Positions 34,600-41,721 of a DNA stretch of 64,000 bases are shown here, in pieces. The stretch is from assembly GCA_024234675.1 (NCBI GenBank), contig JACKNU010000001.1:930001-994000 (forward strand), given 5' to 3'. The notes under the pieces were generated by a model. That model saw only the letters and a program-made list of their open reading frames with translations. It was not told where the DNA came from and did not search any database. Both the position numbers and the translations under genes were made by a program. The stretch is from Pseudomonadales bacterium (lineage in GTDB: Bacteria > Pseudomonadota > Gammaproteobacteria > Pseudomonadales > Halieaceae). Every line of letters begins with the position of its first letter. The stretch's first letter is position 1.

Positions 34600-35625
34600 T
34601 CAATCGTGGGAATGGGTCGTCCCGTCCGCATGGGTGTGCGTATGGGGGCTGCCCGGTTCATGGTGATGGTGGCCGTGCCAGTGGTCGTGGGTCTTGCCAT
34701 CCGACTTGTGCTCGGTATCGTGGCCCTGCTCATCCCCGCGGCGCTGCATGGTGTCCTCGAAGTCCTCGGGCCCGTGGGGGTGGTTGTGATCCTTGCTCAG
34801 GCACCATTTGTACAACAGCGGGTCGCGCTTGTAGAGCCGCGCGGCGGAGCGCTCCACATTTTCAACCGGGGTGCTCCAGGGGTTGTAGTGGAAGTGATTG
34901 AACAGCTTGGAGTCGGTGCGCCCCAGGGCGATACAGCCATACTCGGAGGCGAAGGCACCGTGGTTGATATAGGCCGGGCGCCAGAAGTAGCCGCCGGTGG
35001 GCACCTCGCCGAACTGCATCATCCAGGAGGTGCCCCACAGGTGGTAGGACTCCTCGGCGCAGTCGTGATAGGAGATGTTGTCCTGGTAATAGCCCGGTGT
35101 CATGCAGTACAGGAAGGTCATGGCGTGGGAGATGGGGTTGTAGTTGAGCAGCTTGATCAGGCAGCCGGCCGCCACCGAGGGCTTGGTCACATTGCCCATG
35201 GCCCAGGGCAGGTCCATGTAGGAATCGACACTGTGGTAGAGGTCGACCTGGGCCAGCGGATGGTGCTCGGTTGACTCCTCGTGGCTGGGCTCGCCGGTGT
35301 TGTACATCACCAGTACCAGGCACCCCTGGGCGGTACTGATTTCCGGCAGGGCGTAACCCGCCGGCACAAAAAAGTAGTGGCCCTTGCGGCAGGTGCGGTC
35401 ACCGACCTGCAACTCGCCCTCGATCACGATCATTTCCATTTCGGACCATGAAAATCCGGGGGCGCGCCGGTAACCGCCGTCGTACTGCACGGTCATGGAG
35501 CAGGCGCCGCTGTCGACATCCAGGCTCAGCATCTTGTAGCGCATACCGCCGGCAAAACCCGGCAGGATCATGTTCTTGAAGCCGGTATCCCGGTCGCAGA
35601 AAGGTTCTATGTGTGGACGTGCCAT
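34600..35625 (-). CDS. Bicupin metalloprotein with His-rich C-terminal tail
   Basis: A 341-residue protein with two cupin-like halves. The first (about residues 20-130) has WSEMEMIVIEGELQVGD and GHYFFVPAGYALPE; the second (about 150-270) has HDCAEESYHLWG and PTGGYFWRPAYINHG. After about residue 278 it continues into an unusual tail full of His and Asp (DHNHPHGPEDF, then HDHWHGHHHH and HTHTHADGTTHSHD). The cupin halves suggest an oxygenase or isomerase with a bound metal. The tail looks like a nickel/cobalt/zinc storage or delivery segment. The NicO-type transporter in the same operon also has a His-rich loop, so metal supply is probably a theme. The reaction is unknown. Confidence 0.65.
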   Translation of the reverse strand: MARPHIEPFCDRDTGFKNMILPGFAGGMRYKMLSLDVDSGACSMTVQYDGGYRRAPGFSWSEMEMIVIEGELQVGDRTCRKGHYFFVPAGYALPEISTAQGCLVLVMYNTGEPSHEESTEHHPLAQVDLYHSVDSYMDLPWAMGNVTKPSVAAGCLIKLLNYNPISHAMTFLYCMTPGYYQDNISYHDCAEESYHLWGTSWMMQFGEVPTGGYFWRPAYINHGAFASEYGCIALGRTDSKLFNHFHYNPWSTPVENVERSAARLYKRDPLLYKWCLSKDHNHPHGPEDFEDTMQRRGDEQGHDTEHKSDGKTHDHWHGHHHHEPGSPHTHTHADGTTHSHD

Positions 35626-35676
35626 GTCAGTTCTCCTTCAATTCAGTCTTGTCCTGGTCGCTTCAGGGGCGCGTGT

Positions 35677-35967
35677 CTAGTCGCTGTCCACACCGTGTTT
35701 CCATACCACCCGGTCCTCCCGGCCCTCGGGCTTCACCGGCAGGTCGGCCTGGCTGATCTTCATCTTGTCATCGCCATCCACGTTGAAACCGATGGTGGTG
35801 ATGCGGTCGAAAAATTCCTGGTACCACTTCTCCCGGGTGGGAGCCAGGTCCTGCATCTCCTTCTCGATGAGCTTGAAGCGCTCTTCCTGCTCGGCGATTT
35901 CTTCCTCCAGCCACTGGCGGACCTCGGGTGCGAGATCGTGCTCGATAAACAGGTTCTTGAATGTCAT
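35677..35967 (-). CDS. Small helical hypothetical protein
   Basis: A 96-residue acidic protein, mostly helical with a likely coiled coil at about residues 15-45 (VRQWLEEEIAEQEERFKLIE). A Trp/Tyr-containing segment (REKWYQEFFDRI) and a short C-terminal strand region follow. It lies between the CoA-transferase and bicupin genes in the same operon, with gaps of about 40-50 bases. I do not recognise a family; it may be an accessory subunit of the bicupin enzyme. Confidence 0.5.
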   Translation of the reverse strand: MTFKNLFIEHDLAPEVRQWLEEEIAEQEERFKLIEKEMQDLAPTREKWYQEFFDRITTIGFNVDGDDKMKISQADLPVKPEGREDRVVWKHGVDSD

Positions 35968-36007
35968 GGGCCTACTCCTGCGTTCAGGTTACTTTGATAT
36001 ACCGATG

Positions 36008-37216
36008 TCAGTTCTGCGCGGGCAGCACCACCTCGCCGGCGGCGAGCATGCTGTCTATGGTCGCCTGGTCCAACCCCGCCTCGCGCAGGATCTCCTGGCT
36101 GTGCTCCCCCAGGCGCGGCGCCATGGCGCGAATGGAGGCCGGGGTCCGGCCGAAGTTCATGGGCGGGCTGCTCATGCGGACCCGGCCCTCGGTGGGGTGC
36201 TCGGCCTCCTGCCAGAAACCCGACTCCACCAGGTGGGGGTCGTCTATCAGGTCATCCAGGGTGTTCACAACCATCATGGGCACGTTGGTCTCACCCAGCA
36301 GGGCCAGCCAGTCGGCGCGGTCGCGGGTGGCGATGATCTCGCCGGTAACACGGTAGGACTGGTTGATATTCTGCAGCCGCGTGGCCATGTCGATAAAGCG
36401 CTCGTCCTCGGCCAGCTCCGGCCGCCCGGCCAGCTCGCAGAAGGTGCGCCAGTGGTTGTCCCAGTAGGGCAATACCGCCAGGTACAGACCGTCCCGGGTC
36501 TTGTAGGGTCGCCGATGCTTCGCCATCAGGCGCACATAGCCAGCCGTGCCTATGGGGGGCTCGAAAGTCTGGCCCCAGAGGTGCTCGGTCATTACGAAGG
36601 ACACCATGGACTCGAACATGGGCACCTCGATCTCCTGGCCCTCGCCGCTGCGTTCCCGGTGGAACAGGGCCGCCAGCACGGATTGCACCACCACCATGGC
36701 GGTGGTCTTGTCGGCGATGATGGTGGGCAGGTAGCGGGGCTCGCCCTCCACCATGCTCTGCAGCACCGCGATACCGCTGGCGGCCTGGATGGAATCGTCC
36801 AGCGCGCCCTTGTTGCCATAGGGGCCCTTGCGGCTGTAGCCATAGGTGGCGCAGTACACCACCTGCGGGTTTACCGCCTGCACGGCCGGGTAATCCAGGC
36901 CCAGGCGCTGCATGGCCTGGGGGCGGAAATTGTGCACCACCACGTCGGCGGTCTTGATGATGTCCAGGGCGGCATTGCGCCCGCGCGCTGACTTGAGATC
37001 CAGTGCCACCGAGCGTTTGTTGCGGTTGCAGGTGAGGTAGAGGGAACCCATATCGCGGTGATTGCGATGGGGCCCCAGGTTGCGGTTGGTATCGCCACCG
37101 GGGGGTTCGATCTTGATCACGTCGGCGCCCAGGTCGCCCAGCATCTGGCAGGCGTAGGGACCCAACACCACGCTGGTCATCTCCACCACCCGGATACCTT
37201 CCAGCGGCGCGCTCAC
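36008..37216 (-). CDS. Class III (CaiB/BaiF) CoA-transferase, copy 2
   Basis: A 402-residue CoA-transferase. It has LEGIRVVEMTSVVLGPYA, LGDLGADVIKIEPPGGD, NRNKRSVALDLKS and HNFRPQAMQRLGLD. GALDDSIQAASG carries the expected Asp. Its start overlaps the end of the amidohydrolase gene by four bases, so the pair is co-translated. It is the second of three such enzymes in the window and presumably activates an acid released by the amidohydrolase or hydantoinase steps. Confidence 0.85.
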   Translation of the reverse strand: MSAPLEGIRVVEMTSVVLGPYACQMLGDLGADVIKIEPPGGDTNRNLGPHRNHRDMGSLYLTCNRNKRSVALDLKSARGRNAALDIIKTADVVVHNFRPQAMQRLGLDYPAVQAVNPQVVYCATYGYSRKGPYGNKGALDDSIQAASGIAVLQSMVEGEPRYLPTIIADKTTAMVVVQSVLAALFHRERSGEGQEIEVPMFESMVSFVMTEHLWGQTFEPPIGTAGYVRLMAKHRRPYKTRDGLYLAVLPYWDNHWRTFCELAGRPELAEDERFIDMATRLQNINQSYRVTGEIIATRDRADWLALLGETNVPMMVVNTLDDLIDDPHLVESGFWQEAEHPTEGRVRMSSPPMNFGRTPASIRAMAPRLGEHSQEILREAGLDQATIDSMLAAGEVVLPAQN

Positions 37217-38085
37217 TTGACCCGGCCCTCCAGGCCGTAGACGCGCAGTGCGTTGTCGCGCATGAACTTGCGGCGCACCTCGGGCTTGAGCCCCAGGGCG
37301 TCAATCTCCTGCACCGTGCGCTCAAAGCGCAGCACCGGGAAGTCGGTGCCGAACAGGACCTTGTCCTGGCCATAGGAGTTGATGTATTTCACCACGCTTT
37401 CCGGCCAGTACCTGGGGCTGTGGGCATCGGTGGCGATGTAGACGTTCTCGTGTTTCCAGGCCATGGCGATCATCTCGTCGTGCCAGGGTATGCCGACATG
37501 GGAACCGATCAGCTTCAGCTCCGGCAGGTCGCAGGCGATATCGTCCAGATATATGGGGCGTCCCACGGAACGGCAGCGCTGCTCTTTGGAGTAGATCAGC
37601 GACTGCCCCACCTGCATCTGCACCGGAATGCCCAGCTCGATGCACTTGGCGTAAAACGGGTAGTACCTGGCGTGATTGGCCGGCAATTCGAACCAGTGCG
37701 GATAGAGGTGGGCGCCGATAAAACCCATATTGGTCACGGCATCTTCCAGGGCCCGCACCCCATCCATGCCGGTGTAGGGGTCGATACCTATAAGGCCCAG
37801 AAAGCGATCCGGGTAACGCGCCACCGCATCCGCGACCACCTCGGGGGGCATATGGTAGGACCCGGGCAGCCCGACCCGGCCGGACTTGGCGGCCACCAGG
37901 AAGCCGGCCTGGATATTGGCCGCGTCCATGCCGGCGAGCATCTGCTCCAGGCTGATGCCGCCGCTGCCGTGTTCGCCCTTGACCTTGCCCATGAAAAATT
38001 CGTCGGTCCAGCCCGGGCGGTGGGACAGGGCTTCCGCGGTCCAGATATTGACCACCGTATCGATGGCCCCGTAGTCGTCAGTCAT
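37213..38085 (-). CDS. Amidohydrolase-2-type TIM-barrel hydrolase or decarboxylase
   Basis: A 290-residue member of the amidohydrolase superfamily (ACMSD-like branch). GAHLYPHWFE, IGSHVGIPWHDE and LFGTDFPVLRF supply the His and Asp ligands of the barrel. The usual N-terminal His-x-His is not seen: the first strand reads AIDTVVNIWT. So metal binding may be altered or absent. Members either hydrolyse C-N bonds or decarboxylate. ATG 38085 is chosen for its AGGAAGAG site; the longer frame overlaps the transporter gene. It is coupled to the CoA-transferase downstream. Confidence 0.72.
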   Translation of the reverse strand: MTDDYGAIDTVVNIWTAEALSHRPGWTDEFFMGKVKGEHGSGGISLEQMLAGMDAANIQAGFLVAAKSGRVGLPGSYHMPPEVVADAVARYPDRFLGLIGIDPYTGMDGVRALEDAVTNMGFIGAHLYPHWFELPANHARYYPFYAKCIELGIPVQMQVGQSLIYSKEQRCRSVGRPIYLDDIACDLPELKLIGSHVGIPWHDEMIAMAWKHENVYIATDAHSPRYWPESVVKYINSYGQDKVLFGTDFPVLRFERTVQEIDALGLKPEVRRKFMRDNALRVYGLEGRVK

Positions 38086-38093
38086 CGCTCTTC

Positions 38094-38819
38094 CTATAGT
38101 CCGAGCACGGCGATAGCGAGGCCGCACACTGCGATCGTGCCGCCGGCTATGGCGTCGCTGAAGCGTTCCATGGCCGGCAGCCGCACCGCCCTGAGGCCCC
38201 AGACCGCGATCATGACCGCCGCCAGCATGGTGAGCACCGTCACCAGGGCAAACACCCCGGTCACGGCAGCCAGGCCCGCCACGCTCTCCTTGGCGGCGGG
38301 AAACATAAGCAAGGGTATCAGCGGCTCGCAGGGGCCCAGCACGAATACGATAAAGATGGCCCAGGCGGCGGGTGAACGCTGCTTGCCGGCGGCGTCACCG
38401 GCGCTGTGAACATGGGCGTGATCGCCGTGGTGGGTGTGGACATGTGCATGGCGTTCGCCACCATGGCTGTGCCAGTGAATATGGGGCTTGTTGCGGTGGG
38501 CCCGGCGCAGGCCCCAGGCCATGTATACCAGCCCGAAGGACAGCAGCGCCCAGGCAGCCAGTTCCCCGCGCCAGCCCTCCACCCACTCCAGGGCACCCAG
38601 CTGGATGCTGGCATAGATACCGATAATCCCCAGCAGCACCGAACCGACGATATGGCCGCTGCCGCACAGCAGGGTCATGCGCAGGGTCTTGCCCGCCGAC
38701 CAGCCGCGGCTTTTCGCCAGGGCCACGAAGGGCAGGTAGTGATCCGGCCCCAACAGGGTGTGTACAAAGGCTATCGCTGCGGCGGTCCAACACAGGACCA
38801 GGATTTCTGGCGTTATCAA
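38094..38819 (-). CDS. NicO/UreH-type nickel/cobalt transporter with His-rich loop
   Basis: A 241-residue membrane protein with about six helices. The HTLLGPDHYLPFVAL motif in the first helix is the His-x-x-x-x-Asp-His type signature of NicO/RcnA/UreH transporters. A long cytosolic or periplasmic loop around residues 110-150 is packed with His (HIHWHSHGG, HAHVHTHHGDHAHVH). GPCEPLIPLLMFPA is the second conserved membrane motif. It is the first gene of the putative eight-gene minus-strand operon, under an operator-like site, and its likely client is the His-tailed bicupin. Confidence 0.78.
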   Translation of the reverse strand: MITPEILVLCWTAAAIAFVHTLLGPDHYLPFVALAKSRGWSAGKTLRMTLLCGSGHIVGSVLLGIIGIYASIQLGALEWVEGWRGELAAWALLSFGLVYMAWGLRRAHRNKPHIHWHSHGGERHAHVHTHHGDHAHVHSAGDAAGKQRSPAAWAIFIVFVLGPCEPLIPLLMFPAAKESVAGLAAVTGVFALVTVLTMLAAVMIAVWGLRAVRLPAMERFSDAIAGGTIAVCGLAIAVLGL

Positions 38820-38852
38820 GCTGGTGACCCGCTTCCGGTTAAATGTACCATT

Positions 38853-38868
38853 GTTAGTACATTATATC
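38853..38868. promoter_or_regulatory. Inverted-repeat operator candidate (site 7)
   Basis: GTTAGTACATTATATC matches the GTTATA-N4-TATAAC half-sites at 9 of 12 positions. It lies 34 bases upstream of the transporter gene that heads the minus-strand operon, so it may control all eight genes down to hyuB. Confidence 0.4.
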
Positions 38869-38926
38869 TTTTGATTATAGGCAGCATGCACCAGCCCTTC
38901 AAGCCCCGCGGCACGCGCCGGCGGCT

Positions 38927-40129
38927 TCAGTCGATCACGCCCTCTGCGCGCAGGCGCTCCAGCTCGGCCGCATCCAGCTGCAGCAGGCCGCCGAGAATCT
39001 CCTCGTTGTGGCTGCCCACCGCCGACCCGGGCCAGTCAGTGCGCCCGGGCGTGGCGCCCAGCCGGGGCATGATGGCGGGGATTTTCAGCGGCTTGCCGTC
39101 TATTTCCACGGTTTCGAACAGCCCGCGAGCCTGGTACTGGGGGTCTGCCATCATGTCCTCGACGCTGTAGATGGGCCCCACCGGCACGCGCTCCTGCTCC
39201 AGGGTGTTGATGATGTGGGTGGAGGAATGGCTGGCGCACCACAGGGCCAGCGCCTCGTCGATTTCCTCTTCGTGGACGATGCGCCCGGCGTTGTCCGCCA
39301 TGGCGGGATTCTCCGCCATGTCGGAGCGGCCGGCGGCCACCATCAGGCGCTTGAATATGGAATCGCCATTGCCGCCTATGACCACGTACTTGCCATCATC
39401 GCAGCGGTAGGTATTGGTGGGCACGATACCGGTTACCGTGGTGCCGGAAGGCTCGCGAATCACCCCGGCGCCATCGTACTCGGGCACTATGCCCTCCATC
39501 AGGTTGAACACCGACTCGTACAGGGCGACATCGATAACCTGGCCCTCCCCCGCGCCGGGCTTCGCGCGCTGGATCAGCGCCAGGGCGATACCCAGGGCTG
39601 CGTGAATGGCCGCCACGGTGTCCCCCAGGCTGATATTGGGCCGCACCGGCGCCTTGCCCGGCTCACCATTGATGTAGCGGAAGCCGCCGAAGCCCTCGGT
39701 GACCGAGGCGTAACCGGGCTTGCCGGCATAGGGGCCGGTCTGGCCGTAACCCGAGATACGGGCGTACACCAGCCCGGGGTTGCGGGCCTTGACCTGTTCC
39801 GGCCCCAGGCCCCACTTTTCCATCATGCCCGGACGAAAGTTTTCTATCGCCACGTCCGCGCTCTCCAGCAGTTGCAGCGCCAGCTCGCGGCCGCGTTCAC
39901 TCTTGAGGTCCAGGGTGACGCTCTTCTTGTTGCGCCCCAGGCTGCGGTACCACAGGGAGGTGCCGTCGCGCACCTGGCGCCAGCCCCGTATCGGGTCGCC
40001 GCCGGGGGGCTCGACCTTGATCACTTCGGCGCCAAAATACGCCAGGATGGTGCCGGTGAAAGGACCAGCGAGCAGCTGACCCATCTCGATCACCCGCACC
40101 CCGTCCAGGGGTCTTTGCGAATCACTCAT
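38927..40129 (-). CDS. Class III (CaiB/BaiF) CoA-transferase, copy 3
   Basis: A 400-residue CoA-transferase, recognised by LDGVRVIEMGQLLAGPF, FGAEVIKVEPPGGDP, RNKKSVTLDLKS and ENFRPGMMEKWGLG. Where most family members have the catalytic Asp, residues 139-149 read GYASVTEGFGG, without an Asp, so the mechanism or acid donor may differ from the other two copies. Its branch looks closest to succinate/hydroxymethylglutarate-type transferases. ATG 40129 is preferred to a GTG two codons earlier. It diverges from the broken symporter gene across site 8. Confidence 0.83.
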   Translation of the reverse strand: MSDSQRPLDGVRVIEMGQLLAGPFTGTILAYFGAEVIKVEPPGGDPIRGWRQVRDGTSLWYRSLGRNKKSVTLDLKSERGRELALQLLESADVAIENFRPGMMEKWGLGPEQVKARNPGLVYARISGYGQTGPYAGKPGYASVTEGFGGFRYINGEPGKAPVRPNISLGDTVAAIHAALGIALALIQRAKPGAGEGQVIDVALYESVFNLMEGIVPEYDGAGVIREPSGTTVTGIVPTNTYRCDDGKYVVIGGNGDSIFKRLMVAAGRSDMAENPAMADNAGRIVHEEEIDEALALWCASHSSTHIINTLEQERVPVGPIYSVEDMMADPQYQARGLFETVEIDGKPLKIPAIMPRLGATPGRTDWPGSAVGSHNEEILGGLLQLDAAELERLRAEGVID

Positions 40130-40216
40130 TACCACTTACCTTTCCATGTTGAAATCATGCACCGAAGCTGTCATTGAGCATAACCGATCTGGGCCCGGAC
40201 TATAACTTGACTGAAA

Positions 40217-40232
40217 GTTATGTCAATATAAC
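40217..40232. promoter_or_regulatory. Inverted-repeat operator candidate (site 8)
   Basis: GTTATGTCAATATAAC matches the GTTATA-N4-TATAAC half-sites at 11 of 12 positions. It lies in the 188-base divergent gap between the third CoA-transferase gene and the symporter gene. Just left of it, ATAACTT and AAGTTAT form a second inverted repeat (40202-40221) overlapping the site. Confidence 0.5.
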
Positions 40233-40317
40233 ATTTGGCCTGGAACGGTGCTGCAAGCAGGCGTGCCACGGGTACTGTCCATGACATTTTATATCGTTAA
40301 CAAATGGTGCGGCGAGG

Positions 40318-41721
40318 ATGCTTGATGCCGATGTCGTACTGGCCACGCTGGTCGTCTACAAGATCCTGCTGATCCTGATCGGGCTATGGGCCCAACGGCG
40401 GGTACGCTCCGAACAGGACTTTTTCCTGGCGGGCAGGCAAGTGGGACCCTGGGTGGCGGCGGTGAGCTACTGCGCCAGTGCCGCCTCCGCCTGGACCCTT
40501 CTGGGCATGAGCGGCCTGGCCTTCGCGATCGGCCTGTCGGCACTGTGGGTGGCGCTGGGAGCCGTGCTGGGCTGTGCGTTTTCATGGTGGGTGGTGGCGC
40601 CACGGGTCGTGGCCATCAGCGGCCGGCAACAACTGCTGTCGGCCACCGAGTTTATCGCCCTGGGCACCAGTGGCCGCCAGCGCCAGCGTATCATCGCGCT
40701 GGTCTCCGCCATCATTCTGTTCTGATTCCTGATCTACATCGCCTCCCAGTTCCAGGGGGCGGGCAATACCTTTGCCGCCACCTTCGATATGACCAGCGGC
40801 AGCAGCATCGCCCTGGGCGGCGCGATCATCCTGCTATACACCCTGCTGGGCGGCTTCTGGGCGGTAAGCGTTACCGATACCCTGCAGGGGCTGCTGATGA
40901 TACTGGCCGCCATTCTCCTGCCGGTCGCGGCGCTGCTGGAATTGGGAGGTCCGGTCGCATTCTGGTCGGCCCTCACCGCCCGGACCGGGGCGCAGTACAT
41001 GAGCCTCACGGGGGGCAGCATGGGACTGCTCGCCGCAGGCATGCTGGCCGGCTCGCTGGCGGTGGGCATATCCTCCCTGGGACAACCGCACCTGGTGGCC
41101 CGCTTCATGGCACTGCGCGACACGCGGGCGCTGCGCCTGGGGCAGATCATCGCCACCGGCTGGTACGCAGTGGTGTTTTTCGGGATGTGCCTGGTCGGCC
41201 TGGCCGGGCGCCTGCTGGCGGGGGCAACGGACAATCCCGAACAGGTTTTTTTCGCGCTCAACGCCGCCCTGTTCCCCTCGGTGCTGGGAGCGGTGCTGCT
41301 AGCGGCCGTGCTGTCGGCCATCATGTCCACCGCCGACAGCATGCTGCTGGTGGCGGGCACCACCGTGGCCCACGACCTGGGCGTCACCGGCCGCCACCGG
41401 GCCCATGCACTGCTTGTTTCGCGGCTGGTGATCGCGGCACTATCGGTGGCCGCCATCCTGGTGGCCATCTATATACCGGCGACCATCTTCCAGCGGGTAC
41501 TGTTCGCCTGGGTGGCGATCGGTTCAGCCCTGGGGCCGATCATACTATGCCGCGCCCTGGGCCGATCGCCCCCGCCCGCGCGCATCCTGCCGGCCATTGC
41601 CACCGGCTTTACGGCGGCGGTGACTTGCTACCTGCTGCCCGACACGCCCGGGGACCTTTTGGAACGGAGCCTGCCCTTTGCCCTGGGCCTGGCTGTCCTG
41701 CTGTTCCGCCCCAGCCGCTAG
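40318..41721 (+). pseudogene. Sodium:solute symporter gene interrupted by one in-frame stop
   Basis: The frame encodes a 467-codon SSS-family transporter, but a TGA at 40723-40725 (codon 136) splits it. The first part (135 residues) ends in IIALVSAIILF, inside a membrane helix. The same frame continues with FLIYIASQFQGAGNTF, a characteristic SSS region, and runs intact to 41721. There is no frameshift or other damage, so one base change would restore it. Candidates are a recent nonsense mutation, a sequencing error, or programmed read-through. Re-initiation at the in-frame ATG 40789 would give a truncated, probably non-functional transporter. The gene diverges from a CoA-transferase and may have imported a pathway acid. 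Confidence 0.75.

Noticed and set aside
5632..40232. The recurring TATA-rich sites as mere -10 promoter elements
   Set aside because: Some may overlap -10 boxes, but the two-sided symmetry, fixed four-base spacing and presence at divergent promoters of one pathway go beyond a -10 hexamer.
40723..40725. TGA read as selenocysteine in the symporter
   Set aside because: It falls in a hydrophobic membrane helix of a family with no known selenoproteins, and no SECIS-like hairpin is apparent just downstream.
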